Shown here: piece after piece, positions 1-6,356 of the stretch
Layout: every line of letters starts with the position of its first letter
Position numbering within the stretch: position 1 is the stretch's first letter
Assembly: GCA_029883965.1 (NCBI GenBank)
Contig: JAOUIN010000020.1
Span: 1-19,723 of the forward strand
Length of the DNA: 19,723 nucleotides
Direction: 5' to 3'
Source: Betaproteobacteria bacterium
GTDB taxonomy: Bacteria > Pseudomonadota > Gammaproteobacteria > Burkholderiales > SG8-41
Translations under genes and position numbers: made by a program
The notes under the pieces: generated by a model
What the model saw: only the letters and a program-made list of their open reading frames with translations
Told to the model about the DNA's origin: nothing
Database searches by the model: none

Positions 1-498
1 GCAGATGGTTTCAAACTGTGCCATCGTTTCCTTGAAGCGGAACAACCGCGGCCGGCGCATCAGTGTAAGCAGTTCCAAAGCCACGGTGCCGACAAAGCCG
101 ACATGACTCTGCAGCATTTTCCACAACGCAACTGTTGCCGTACCGATACGATGCAAGACTCCACCGTGCACCGGCTTCGACACCGCCGCCGGACAGTCCA
201 TGCGGTCGCGCACCAACGCCAGCAGGCGCTCATGCCGCGGATCAAAACCGCGCAGAGTCAGCTCAAGATTTCCGCCTCCCGGGGGAGCGAGTCGGCGACA
301 AAGGATAAAACCAGCGGCTGTATCCAGTTCCTGCAGGCCGCTGCCGTCGAGCACATAAGGATTTTCACCGCCCGGTGCGACCGACTGCAGCGCGCCGGAG
401 ATGGCGGCAAGATTGGACAGACGCCACACTCCAGTCAGGCGCAGCACATTGGCGCCTTCGTCGGTGTCCGGCTCTATCCATTTAGGCGTCGTGTTCAT
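1..498 (-). CDS. MlaE-family lipid ABC transporter permease with N-terminal STAS-like domain (partial, 5' part only)
   Basis: Reading the minus strand from ATG at 498 gives an open frame of 166 codons that runs off the left edge. An in-frame TGA lies 19-21 bases upstream of this ATG with no start codon between, so it is the first possible start. Residues about 1-95 look like a degenerate STAS/MlaB-type domain (VLDGSGLQELDTAAG at about 50-64). Residues about 125-166 match the start of the MlaE permease fold: a GTVALELLTLMRRP stretch, then an amphipathic segment ending FKETMAQFETIC. MlaE proteins are the inner-membrane permeases of systems that move phospholipid between inner and outer membranes, with an ATPase (MlaF) and an MCE protein (MlaD). 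In betaproteobacteria this STAS-fused form is often followed by those genes, which would lie off the left edge. It is separated from ubiD by 113 nt and may have its own promoter. Family call fairly sure; substrate unknown. Confidence 0.8.
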   Translation of the reverse strand, partial: MNTTPKWIEPDTDEGANVLRLTGVWRLSNLAAISGALQSVAPGGENPYVLDGSGLQELDTAAGFILCRRLAPPGGGNLELTLRGFDPRHERLLALVRDRMDCPAAVSKPVHGGVLHRIGTATVALWKMLQSHVGFVGTVALELLTLMRRPRLFRFKETMAQFETIC

Positions 499-540
499 GC
501 CGCCAGCCGTACTGACTCAGGCACGTGGTCGTACATAGCA

Positions 541-578
541 CCCATGGTCGGAATCGCCGACGGCAGCCGGAACATGGG
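541..578 (-). repeat. Nested inverted repeat in the mlaE-like leader
   Basis: CCCATG at 541-546 pairs with CATGGG at 573-578. Inside it GTCGG (547-551) and CCGAC (557-561) form a 5-bp hairpin with a 5-nt loop. No T tract follows on either strand, so it is not a convincing intrinsic terminator. It could be a leader structure of the mlaE-like transcript or chance in GC-rich DNA. Confidence 0.3.
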
Positions 579-592
579 TTGATACAGAAATG

Positions 593-622
593 ATCATAAT
601 TAATTCGAAGCTTACTTGAAAA
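593..622 (-). promoter_or_regulatory. Possible sigma-70 promoter for the mlaE-like gene
   Basis: On the minus strand TATGAT (plus 593-598) is five of six to the -10 consensus. TTTTCA (plus 617-622) lies 18 nt upstream as a poor -35, overlapping the end of ubiD. It sits in the only AT-rich patch of this gap. A start point near 585 would give a leader of about 85 nt. Weak evidence; read-through from ubiD is the alternative. Confidence 0.3.
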
Positions 623-2066
623 GTTCGCTCCATTTGGCGCGAACCTGATCCTGCAGTTCCTTACTGGCCTCAGCCACCGCCGGAAACTCATGCAGATGAT
701 CATACGGCCGGCACGCGTCGATGATGGCCTTGGAGTTGTATGGCGCGTTGTAGCGGTAGGCGACAAACATGGGATCGTTTTTCGAACCCATGCCGCGCTT
801 GATGATGTCGATGTCAACTTCCGGATCACTGCGTGTCGCCACCGCCCACATCACCTCCTGCAGGTTCGACGGGTCGATGTCCTCATCCACCACCACCGTG
901 TAGCGCGACATGTAGGCGCCGACGCCGCACTGATTGAGGATATGCCCGGCCTGGCGCGCATGACCGGCATAACGCTGTTTGATCGCGACCACGTTGAACA
1001 TGCGTGCGCCGCCGATTTCATGTGCCCACACGCTGTGCACGTCGGGCACACCGGCGGCGAGCAGCGCATCGAACAGCAGCGCCGAGCGCATTACGGCTTT
1101 TGAATAGGAATAATCATTCGGCGGTTTTGCCGGCGGGCTGCCGACGATGATCGGATTGTTGCGGTAATAGACACGCTCGATGGTCACCACCGGCGCAGTG
1201 CCTTCCTTGCCGGGGTAATAACCGTGGAATTCGCCGAACGGGCCCTCGGTACGCACGTCGCCGGGATGGCAATAGCCTTCGAGCACGATCTCTGCGCCCG
1301 CGGGTATCGGCAGGCCGGTCAGTTCACCGTGCACCACCTGCACCGGCTCGCCGAGGATGGCGCCGATGTAGTTGTATTCGCACATACCAAACGGCACTTC
1401 AATGCCGGAAATCAGATAACCCAGCGGATCGCAGCCGATCACAATCGCCACCGGGAACGGTTTGCCGGCCTTCATGTGCTTGTCGTACTGGATCGCACCG
1501 TGCTTGCCGGGGATCATGTCGAGGCCGACGTGGTTCCGGTCGAAGGCCTGCACGCGGTAAGTGCCGACGTTGACCCAGTCGGTATCGAAATCTCTGGTCA
1601 CCACGCAACAGCCGGTGCCGATGTACGGTCCGCCGTCCAGCTCATGCCACAGCGGCGACGGAAAAATGTTGATGTCGACATCCTTGCCCGACTGGATGTT
1701 CTCCAGTGCCGGGCCGGTTTCAGTGAGCACAGGCTCATATTTCGGCGCTTCCGCCTGCCACCCGCGGGGCTTGCCGCGCAGCTGCTGCACCAGACTGTGG
1801 TGATCGCGCTCAACCGGCAAGCGCAGGATCGACGACAGCCGCGCCGGACTGGCCGTACTGCAGGTCAGCACGCGAAAACCCTTCGCATAACCCTTGATTT
1901 CGTCGAACAGCAATGCCGGCGCGCCGGCAATCTTGACGTTGAGTTCGCTGATCGCGCCGAGTTCGAGCCTGGCGTCAGCACCGGGTACGTCCTTCAGTTC
2001 ACCGAGTTGCCTTGCCGTGTCCAGCCAGGCGCGCAGATCAAGAGGATTGCCAGCCGGACGCTTCAT
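612..2066 (-). CDS. UbiD-family prenylated-FMN-dependent (de)carboxylase
   Basis: This family reversibly decarboxylates aromatic, heteroaromatic or unsaturated acids using prenylated FMN made by UbiX. I chose the ATG at 2066 (484 aa): an AAGGGG Shine-Dalgarno lies 5 nt upstream, whereas a GTG at 2072 would sit directly on it. Numbering from this ATG, the expected active-site residues are present: N166 in WVNVG (metal ligand), R171 in TYR, H189, E230, and the EGPFGE motif giving E274 and E279. Their spacing matches Fdc1-type enzymes (R173, E277, E282). Length is normal for the family. It is the last gene of the operon; its ATG begins 2 nt after the coxS-like stop, implying coupled translation. 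Its link to a molybdenum hydroxylase argues for a catabolic acid decarboxylase rather than ubiquinone synthesis. The substrate is unknown and no ubiX is in the window. Confidence 0.9.
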   Translation of the reverse strand: MKRPAGNPLDLRAWLDTARQLGELKDVPGADARLELGAISELNVKIAGAPALLFDEIKGYAKGFRVLTCSTASPARLSSILRLPVERDHHSLVQQLRGKPRGWQAEAPKYEPVLTETGPALENIQSGKDVDINIFPSPLWHELDGGPYIGTGCCVVTRDFDTDWVNVGTYRVQAFDRNHVGLDMIPGKHGAIQYDKHMKAGKPFPVAIVIGCDPLGYLISGIEVPFGMCEYNYIGAILGEPVQVVHGELTGLPIPAGAEIVLEGYCHPGDVRTEGPFGEFHGYYPGKEGTAPVVTIERVYYRNNPIIVGSPPAKPPNDYSYSKAVMRSALLFDALLAAGVPDVHSVWAHEIGGARMFNVVAIKQRYAGHARQAGHILNQCGVGAYMSRYTVVVDEDIDPSNLQEVMWAVATRSDPEVDIDIIKRGMGSKNDPMFVAYRYNAPYNSKAIIDACRPYDHLHEFPAVAEASKELQDQVRAKWSELFK

Positions 2067-2068
2067 GA

Positions 2069-2560
2069 TCACCCCTTGCGCTTTTTCGCCGCCAGCTTCA
2101 CGGCCTTGATGATTTCAGTATAGGCCGCACACCGGCACAGATTGCCGGCCAGGTAGTGGCGGATCTGGTCTTCATCCGGGTTGGGGTGTTCATCGAGCAG
2201 CTGCCGCGTCATCAGGATAAATCCCGGCGTGCAGAATCCGCACTGGAAGGCACCGGTTTCGATGAAGGCCTGCTGCACGGCATCCAGCTTCCCGTCGGCT
2301 CCGGTGTCTTCAATGGTGCGCACATCGGCGCCATCGACCAGCGTCGCCATGGTCAGGCAGCCGGACACGGCGTTGCCGTCGACGATCACCGTGCAGCAGC
2401 CGCACAAGCCCTGCGCGCAACTCTCGCGCGCACCGAACAGACCCTGCTCCTGCAGCAGTTCGACCAGGTTCTGGTGATTGCCGGCGAGTGCCGTCACCGG
2501 GCGGCCGTTCAGCGTGAAGCTGATGTCTTTATGCGTAGCACTCATGCTCGTTTTGGCCAT
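2069..2560 (-). CDS. [2Fe-2S] small subunit of xanthine dehydrogenase-family hydroxylase (CoxS type)
   Basis: Electron-transfer subunit carrying two [2Fe-2S] clusters between the molybdenum site and FAD. With the start at ATG 2560 (163 aa), the N-terminal plant-ferredoxin-like domain has C48, C53, C56 and C68. The C-terminal alpha-helical domain has C107, C110 (CGFC), C142 and C144 (CRC). All eight ligands have the family spacing. The ATG at 2560 is preferred to a TTG at 2566 because AGGA lies 6 nt upstream of the ATG but touches the TTG. It starts 2 nt after the stop of the large subunit and is followed 2 nt later by ubiD, so it sits inside a coupled operon. It lacks any twin-arginine signal and should be cytoplasmic. 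Very secure as a family call. Confidence 0.95.
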   Translation of the reverse strand: MAKTSMSATHKDISFTLNGRPVTALAGNHQNLVELLQEQGLFGARESCAQGLCGCCTVIVDGNAVSGCLTMATLVDGADVRTIEDTGADGKLDAVQQAFIETGAFQCGFCTPGFILMTRQLLDEHPNPDEDQIRHYLAGNLCRCAAYTEIIKAVKLAAKKRKG

Positions 2561-2562
2561 TT

Positions 2563-4860
2563 TCAATCCTGAAGCGGCTTGCCCGCATTCGCGCGCAGGC
2601 CGCGGTATACCGCTTCCGCCGTCAGCGGCAGGCTGGTCAGCCGCACGCCGACCGCATCGTCAATCGCGCTGGCGATCGCCGGCGACACGCCGAAGGTGCC
2701 ACTCTCGCCCACACCCTTGGCGCCAAACGGGCCCGTTTTCTGCACCATGTCCACCGCTTCATTCTCCATGACCGGCGGCACATCGCGAATGCCCGGAATC
2801 TTGTAATCAGCGAGCGACGCATTGGTCACCTGCCCGGCATCGAACTCCATGCGTTCGGACAGCGTAAAGCCCAGCTGCATGATGGTCGCGCCCGAAATCT
2901 GCGTCTCGACGATAGCCGGATTCACCGGCCGGCCGACATCAACCAGGTTCACCAGCCGCGTGACCTTGAATTCGCCGGTCTCGGTATCGACTTCGACTTC
3001 AGCGCCGGTAGCACCAATCATCCAGAACGGCGTCGCATCGGTGGTGAGTCCCGTGCCGGGTTCAGGCGGCGTATACGGCGGTATGAAACTGCCGATGCCG
3101 ATAATATTGCCGGCCTGCATGCCGTATTTCTTGCGGAAGATGTCCGGTATCGGTGTGGTCTCCGCCGACAAACCGACTTCGGCGGCGAGTGCGAGCAATT
3201 TGTCACGCGCATCCTCGGCGGCATTCTTCACCGCGTGGCCCATGTGGTAAGTCGAGCGCGAACCCAGCGTTGCCATGTCGTATGGCGTAACGTCGGTATC
3301 CGGATGCACCACGCTGACGCGCTCCACCGGTATGCCCAGCGCCTCGGCGGCAAACTGCGCCATTGCGGTATCCGATCCCTGCCCCATGTCCACGGTGCTG
3401 CAATAGACAATGCAACTGCCGTCGGCGCTGATGTTGACGATCGCCATCGACGTGGTCGGAGAAATACTGGCCTTGAAACCAATGGCGATACCGCGGCCGC
3501 GGCGCATGGTGCCGCTGCCCCTGTCATATTTTTTCTCCCAGGTCATACGCTCCGCCAGCCGCTCCAGCACGGGTTCGATGCCGGCATCGCGCATCAGCGT
3601 GCCGGTCGCCTGCGGCCGGCCTTCGCGCAGGATGTTGATACGGCGGATCGCCAGCGGATCCATCTTGAGCGCTTTGGCGATCATGTCGGTGTGGCTCTCG
3701 TACGCCCAAACCAGTTGCGGGATGCCGAAGCCGCGCAGTGCACCTGCCGGCGTCAGGTTGGTGTACAACGAATAGGAGTCTATGGTGACATGGTCAATGT
3801 CGTACGGCCCGGCCGCGGTGAAGCCGGATTTCTGGGTGATGCGCGGACCGATGTCGGCATAGGCGCCGCCGTTCCACCACACCTCGCATTCGCGCGCGGT
3901 AATCTTGCCGTCGCGGGTCACGCCGCTCTTGATGCGCAGCGTGGTCGCATGCTTGGTCAGCGTGTAGAACTGCTCTTCCATGGTCAGCGCGATTTTCACC
4001 GGGCGTCCGGCGATCAGCGCCGCCGCCGCAGTCAGCGCTTCGAGCTTGATGTAGAGCTTGGCGCCGAAGCCACCGCCCAGATACGGTACCTTCACCCGCA
4101 CCCGCGTCTCGGGCCAGCCGAGCAGGCGCGCGATCTCGATGCGCACGAACGACGGACTTTGCGATGCGGTGTGGATCACCAGCTGGTTCGGCGCCGGATC
4201 TGCCACGGTAACAAACGGCTCCAGCGGCAGATGCAGCACCTGCTGTGTGCGAAACGTATGCTCAAACACGTGGTCGGCATCGGCGAACGCCTGCTGCACG
4301 TCACCGCGGCGCAGATGGAAATCGAGTGCTACATTGGTATCGCGCTTGTCCTTGAGATGCTTGAGGTCGGGGAAGGTACCCGCCGGCTTCAGCACTTCGT
4401 GCACCACGGCTTTCGACGTCATCGCCTCGACTTCATCGAACACCGCAGGCAGCTCCTCATACTCGACAACAATCTGCTGTGCAGCAGCGTCCGCAACGTG
4501 CGGGTCTGCGGCCAGCACCAGCGCCACCGGCTCGCCGACATAGTGCACCTTGTCGATCGCGAGGATGGGCTGATCATGGAAAGCCGGGCCGAAATAGGGT
4601 TCGGGAATCAGCTTGCGGATGTCCGCCGCGGTATACACCGCATAAACGCCGGGCATCGCCTGAGCCGCCGACACATCCACGCCGGTGATGCGCGCATGCG
4701 CCACCGTGCTGCGATGAATCCTGCCGTAGAGCATGCCGGGCAGCCTGAGGTTATGCACATATTCGGCGCGGCCGGTCACCTTGGCGCGCGCTTCCACGCG
4801 CGGAATCGAACGGCCCATCGCCGCGCCGGCGTTGCTGTTGCCCAATGTATCAGTTGTCAA
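2563..4860 (-). CDS. Molybdopterin-binding large subunit of xanthine dehydrogenase-family hydroxylase (CoxL/HcrA-like)
   Basis: Catalytic subunit (765 aa) that binds the molybdenum cofactor and hydroxylates its substrate with water-derived oxygen. The aldehyde-oxidase a/b hammerhead domain covers about 20-145, then the Mo-binding domains. Motifs seen: GGGFGAK (262-268), ALRGFG with R376 in the substrate channel, VDMGQGSDT (490-498), and GAKGVGES with the catalytic base E719. The loop that carries the Cu-binding cysteine in true CO dehydrogenases (AYxCSFR) is replaced by PAGALRGFG, so it is not a CODH. The start is TTG at 4860, supported by AGGAG 8 nt upstream; the next in-frame ATG (4818) has no clear ribosome site. 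It begins 21 nt after the FAD-subunit stop and ends 2 nt before the coxS-like gene. Substrate not deducible; N-heterocycles, aldehydes or aryl/furoyl-CoA esters are possible. Confidence 0.93.
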   Translation of the reverse strand: MTTDTLGNSNAGAAMGRSIPRVEARAKVTGRAEYVHNLRLPGMLYGRIHRSTVAHARITGVDVSAAQAMPGVYAVYTAADIRKLIPEPYFGPAFHDQPILAIDKVHYVGEPVALVLAADPHVADAAAQQIVVEYEELPAVFDEVEAMTSKAVVHEVLKPAGTFPDLKHLKDKRDTNVALDFHLRRGDVQQAFADADHVFEHTFRTQQVLHLPLEPFVTVADPAPNQLVIHTASQSPSFVRIEIARLLGWPETRVRVKVPYLGGGFGAKLYIKLEALTAAAALIAGRPVKIALTMEEQFYTLTKHATTLRIKSGVTRDGKITARECEVWWNGGAYADIGPRITQKSGFTAAGPYDIDHVTIDSYSLYTNLTPAGALRGFGIPQLVWAYESHTDMIAKALKMDPLAIRRINILREGRPQATGTLMRDAGIEPVLERLAERMTWEKKYDRGSGTMRRGRGIAIGFKASISPTTSMAIVNISADGSCIVYCSTVDMGQGSDTAMAQFAAEALGIPVERVSVVHPDTDVTPYDMATLGSRSTYHMGHAVKNAAEDARDKLLALAAEVGLSAETTPIPDIFRKKYGMQAGNIIGIGSFIPPYTPPEPGTGLTTDATPFWMIGATGAEVEVDTETGEFKVTRLVNLVDVGRPVNPAIVETQISGATIMQLGFTLSERMEFDAGQVTNASLADYKIPGIRDVPPVMENEAVDMVQKTGPFGAKGVGESGTFGVSPAIASAIDDAVGVRLTSLPLTAEAVYRGLRANAGKPLQD

Positions 4861-4865
4861 AACGT

Positions 4866-4875
4866 TTGCTCCTGA
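4866..4875 (-). promoter_or_regulatory. Ribosome-binding site that decides the TTG start of the large subunit
   Basis: The minus strand reads CAGGAGC here, with AGGAG ending 8 nt before TTG at 4860. It is the clearest Shine-Dalgarno in this operon and sits before the only gene of the operon that is not within 2 nt of, or overlapping, its upstream neighbour. It supports the non-ATG start. Confidence 0.6.
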
Positions 4876-4881
4876 CTCACG

Positions 4882-5739
4882 TCACGCTGCCAGCGCCTTG
4901 CGCACCGCGCGCCTCGCATACACCCGCAGCAACTCGGTCTTGTAGGCAGCAGTGCCGTGCGCATCGCCCGTCAACTCCACTTCGGCCGCTGCTGCTTCGC
5001 CGACGCGCGCGAGCACGGCATCATCAACCGTCGCGCCGCGCAATTCCGCTTCCGCTGCCGCCAGCCGTAGCGGCTTTTCGGTCGCGGCACTGACGACGAT
5101 ACGCGCATCAGTGATCGTCTGGCCCTCGACGCCGAGGGATACCGCAATACCCAGCGTCGGCCAGTCGTCAGCCGCGCGCGTGGTCACTTTCATATATGCC
5201 GCACGCCGCCCCGCCTGCGCCGGCACGATGATTTCACTGATCAACTCATTGCGAGCCAGCGCGGTTTCATAGTAACCGGTGTACAGATCGCCCATCGCCA
5301 GCGTGCGCGATCCCGAAACCGCTGCAGTAACTACCTGCGCATCCAGCGCCATCAGCACCGGCGGCAGATCCATGTGCGGATCGCCATGTGCCAGATGTCC
5401 GCCCAGCGTAGCGACATTGCGCACCCGCACGTTGGACAATGTTCTCAGCGTATCGATGATCACCGGGGCACTTTTTTTCACCGCTGCCACACGCCCCAGC
5501 GCACTCAATGTCGTCAGAGCACCGATGCGCAGGCTGCCGTCTTTGGATGACGCCACCTTGGCGTAACGCTTCTCGATGCCGCGCAGGCTGACCAGCCGCG
5601 TCGGCTGGAATACACCCGCCTTCATCATCAGAATCAGCGCGGTGCCGCCGCCGAACGCCCGCACCGACGGATCGTCGGTTTCGAGCAGCTTCAGCGCGGA
5701 TTTGAGTGTGCGCGGCTCCGCCAGTTCAAACGGAATCAT
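4882..5739 (-). CDS. FAD-binding medium subunit of xanthine dehydrogenase-family hydroxylase (CoxM type)
   Basis: This subunit (285 aa) takes electrons from the [2Fe-2S] subunit and passes them to an acceptor through FAD. The two FAD-binding signatures are present: AFGGGTAL at 28-35 and TLGGHLAHGDPHMD at 111-124, followed by the conserved LPPVLMALDA segment. The C-terminal CO_deh_flav domain follows to about 280. The protein contains no cysteine at all. It therefore lacks the inserted loop with an extra [4Fe-4S] cluster that marks the FAD subunit of 4-hydroxybenzoyl-CoA reductase, so an oxidative hydroxylase is more likely than a benzoyl-CoA-type reductase. Its ATG at 5739 overlaps the coxG-like stop as ATGA, with AAGGGAG just upstream. 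It is followed 21 nt later by the large subunit. The order M-L-S with a CoxG-type gene resembles cox-type clusters. Confidence 0.94.
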   Translation of the reverse strand: MIPFELAEPRTLKSALKLLETDDPSVRAFGGGTALILMMKAGVFQPTRLVSLRGIEKRYAKVASSKDGSLRIGALTTLSALGRVAAVKKSAPVIIDTLRTLSNVRVRNVATLGGHLAHGDPHMDLPPVLMALDAQVVTAAVSGSRTLAMGDLYTGYYETALARNELISEIIVPAQAGRRAAYMKVTTRAADDWPTLGIAVSLGVEGQTITDARIVVSAATEKPLRLAAAEAELRGATVDDAVLARVGEAAAAEVELTGDAHGTAAYKTELLRVYARRAVRKALAA

Positions 5740-6200
5740 GCCGCTCCCTTCGCCGCCGCCGGCGCAAACGCCGCGCGCAGATTTTTCGCAAACTGTTTCT
5801 CCATGTCCTTGGCTTTGGATTTCAGCACCGGCTGGCCGATGCTGCCGAGTTTTCCGGTCAGCGCGGTATCGATTTCGTACAGGATCGTCGTCTGATCACC
5901 CGCTTCGATGAGCCGGGTCGCGGACGTGGCCGTAAGACGCCCCACCAGCCCCATGGGCGCGCCTTCTATTTTCGCCGCGATCAGTTCCGGCGCCTGAACA
6001 TCGGTCAGCTCCACGGTTACCTTGAACTTGAAGGTCATGTAAGCAACCTTGGTTTCAAGCACCGCATCAAAACGTTTCTCGTCGAGTGGCTCCAGGTCAC
6101 GCACACCATCGATACACGATGAAAAGAAATGGATATCCTGGAGTTTCTCAAAAACAGCGTCGCGCTTCGCGTCAACCGCTATCTCCCCGCTGAATTTCAT
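5736..6200 (-). CDS. CoxG-family SRPBCC protein (accessory protein for the molybdenum hydroxylase)
   Basis: A 154-aa protein of the CoxG/SRPBCC (START-like) fold, recognisable from the N-terminal MKFSGEI and DAVFEKLQDI segments and the GKLGSIGQPVLKSKAKDMEK stretch near 116-135, which is characteristic of CoxG relatives. In CO-oxidising bacteria CoxG helps attach the CO dehydrogenase to the membrane; relatives occur beside many xanthine dehydrogenase-family operons. Here it is the first gene of the operon, preceded by a sigma-70-like promoter, and its TGA overlaps the ATG of the FAD subunit. The C-terminus is Ala/Lys-rich and has no transmembrane helix, so any membrane contact would be peripheral. 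Family assignment is good; its exact role here is inferred from context. Confidence 0.85.
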   Translation of the reverse strand: MKFSGEIAVDAKRDAVFEKLQDIHFFSSCIDGVRDLEPLDEKRFDAVLETKVAYMTFKFKVTVELTDVQAPELIAAKIEGAPMGLVGRLTATSATRLIEAGDQTTILYEIDTALTGKLGSIGQPVLKSKAKDMEKQFAKNLRAAFAPAAAKGAA

Positions 6201-6227
6201 TGTTTTCTGCCGCGATGAAAGCGTTCT

Positions 6228-6256
6228 ACTGTAAAGGCAGCATCTGCGAAAATCAA
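6228..6256 (-). promoter_or_regulatory. Sigma-70-like promoter for the coxG-M-L-S-ubiD operon
   Basis: On the minus strand TTGATT (plus 6251-6256) and TACAGT (plus 6228-6233) are separated by exactly 17 nt. Transcription would start near 6221, about 20 nt before the coxG-like ATG at 6200, giving a short leader. It lies just after the rhlE terminator, so this operon is probably independently transcribed. I see no clear operator palindrome around it. Confidence 0.6.
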
Positions 6257-6279
6257 TGCGCGCGACGACATTACTCGGT

Positions 6280-6317
6280 AAAAAAATCCCCTGCGGCCTT
6301 GCGGCGACAGGGGATTT
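6280..6317 (-). terminator. Rho-independent terminator of rhlE
   Basis: A perfect 10-bp inverted repeat (AAATCCCCTG at 6284-6293, CAGGGGATTT at 6308-6317) encloses a 14-nt loop that can itself pair GCC/GGC. On the minus strand the stem is followed by a run of seven T (plus A at 6280-6286, partly in the stem). It lies 40 nt beyond the rhlE stop and upstream of the coxG operon promoter, so it separates the two units. On the plus strand the T run is short and no gene uses it. Confidence 0.9.
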
Positions 6318-6356
6318 AATGATTGCGTTGCGATTACAGCAACTTGAACTTCACAA

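Noticed and set aside
541..578. Intrinsic terminator of the ubiD operon
   Set aside because: The inverted repeat has mismatches and no T tract on the minus strand.
103..582. 159-codon plus-strand open frame at the left end
   Set aside because: It lies opposite the STAS-MlaE coding frame, which shows family similarity; the plus frame is Arg/His-rich with no domain.
1224..2123. 299-codon plus-strand open frame opposite ubiD
   Set aside because: Shadow of ubiD codon periodicity; no family resemblance.
3235..4875. 546-codon plus-strand open frame opposite the molybdopterin subunit
   Set aside because: It is antisense to a gene with clear catalytic motifs. Its Arg/His-rich translation has no recognisable domain; long antisense frames are common in GC-rich DNA.
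4882..5739. FAD subunit of 4-hydroxybenzoyl-CoA reductase
   Set aside because: No cysteines at all, so the additional [4Fe-4S] site of that reductase cannot form.
2563..6200. Aerobic CO dehydrogenase operon (coxMSL plus coxG)
   Set aside because: The large subunit lacks the Cys-containing AYxCSFR active-site loop, and the gene order is M-L-S with ubiD rather than M-S-L-D-E.
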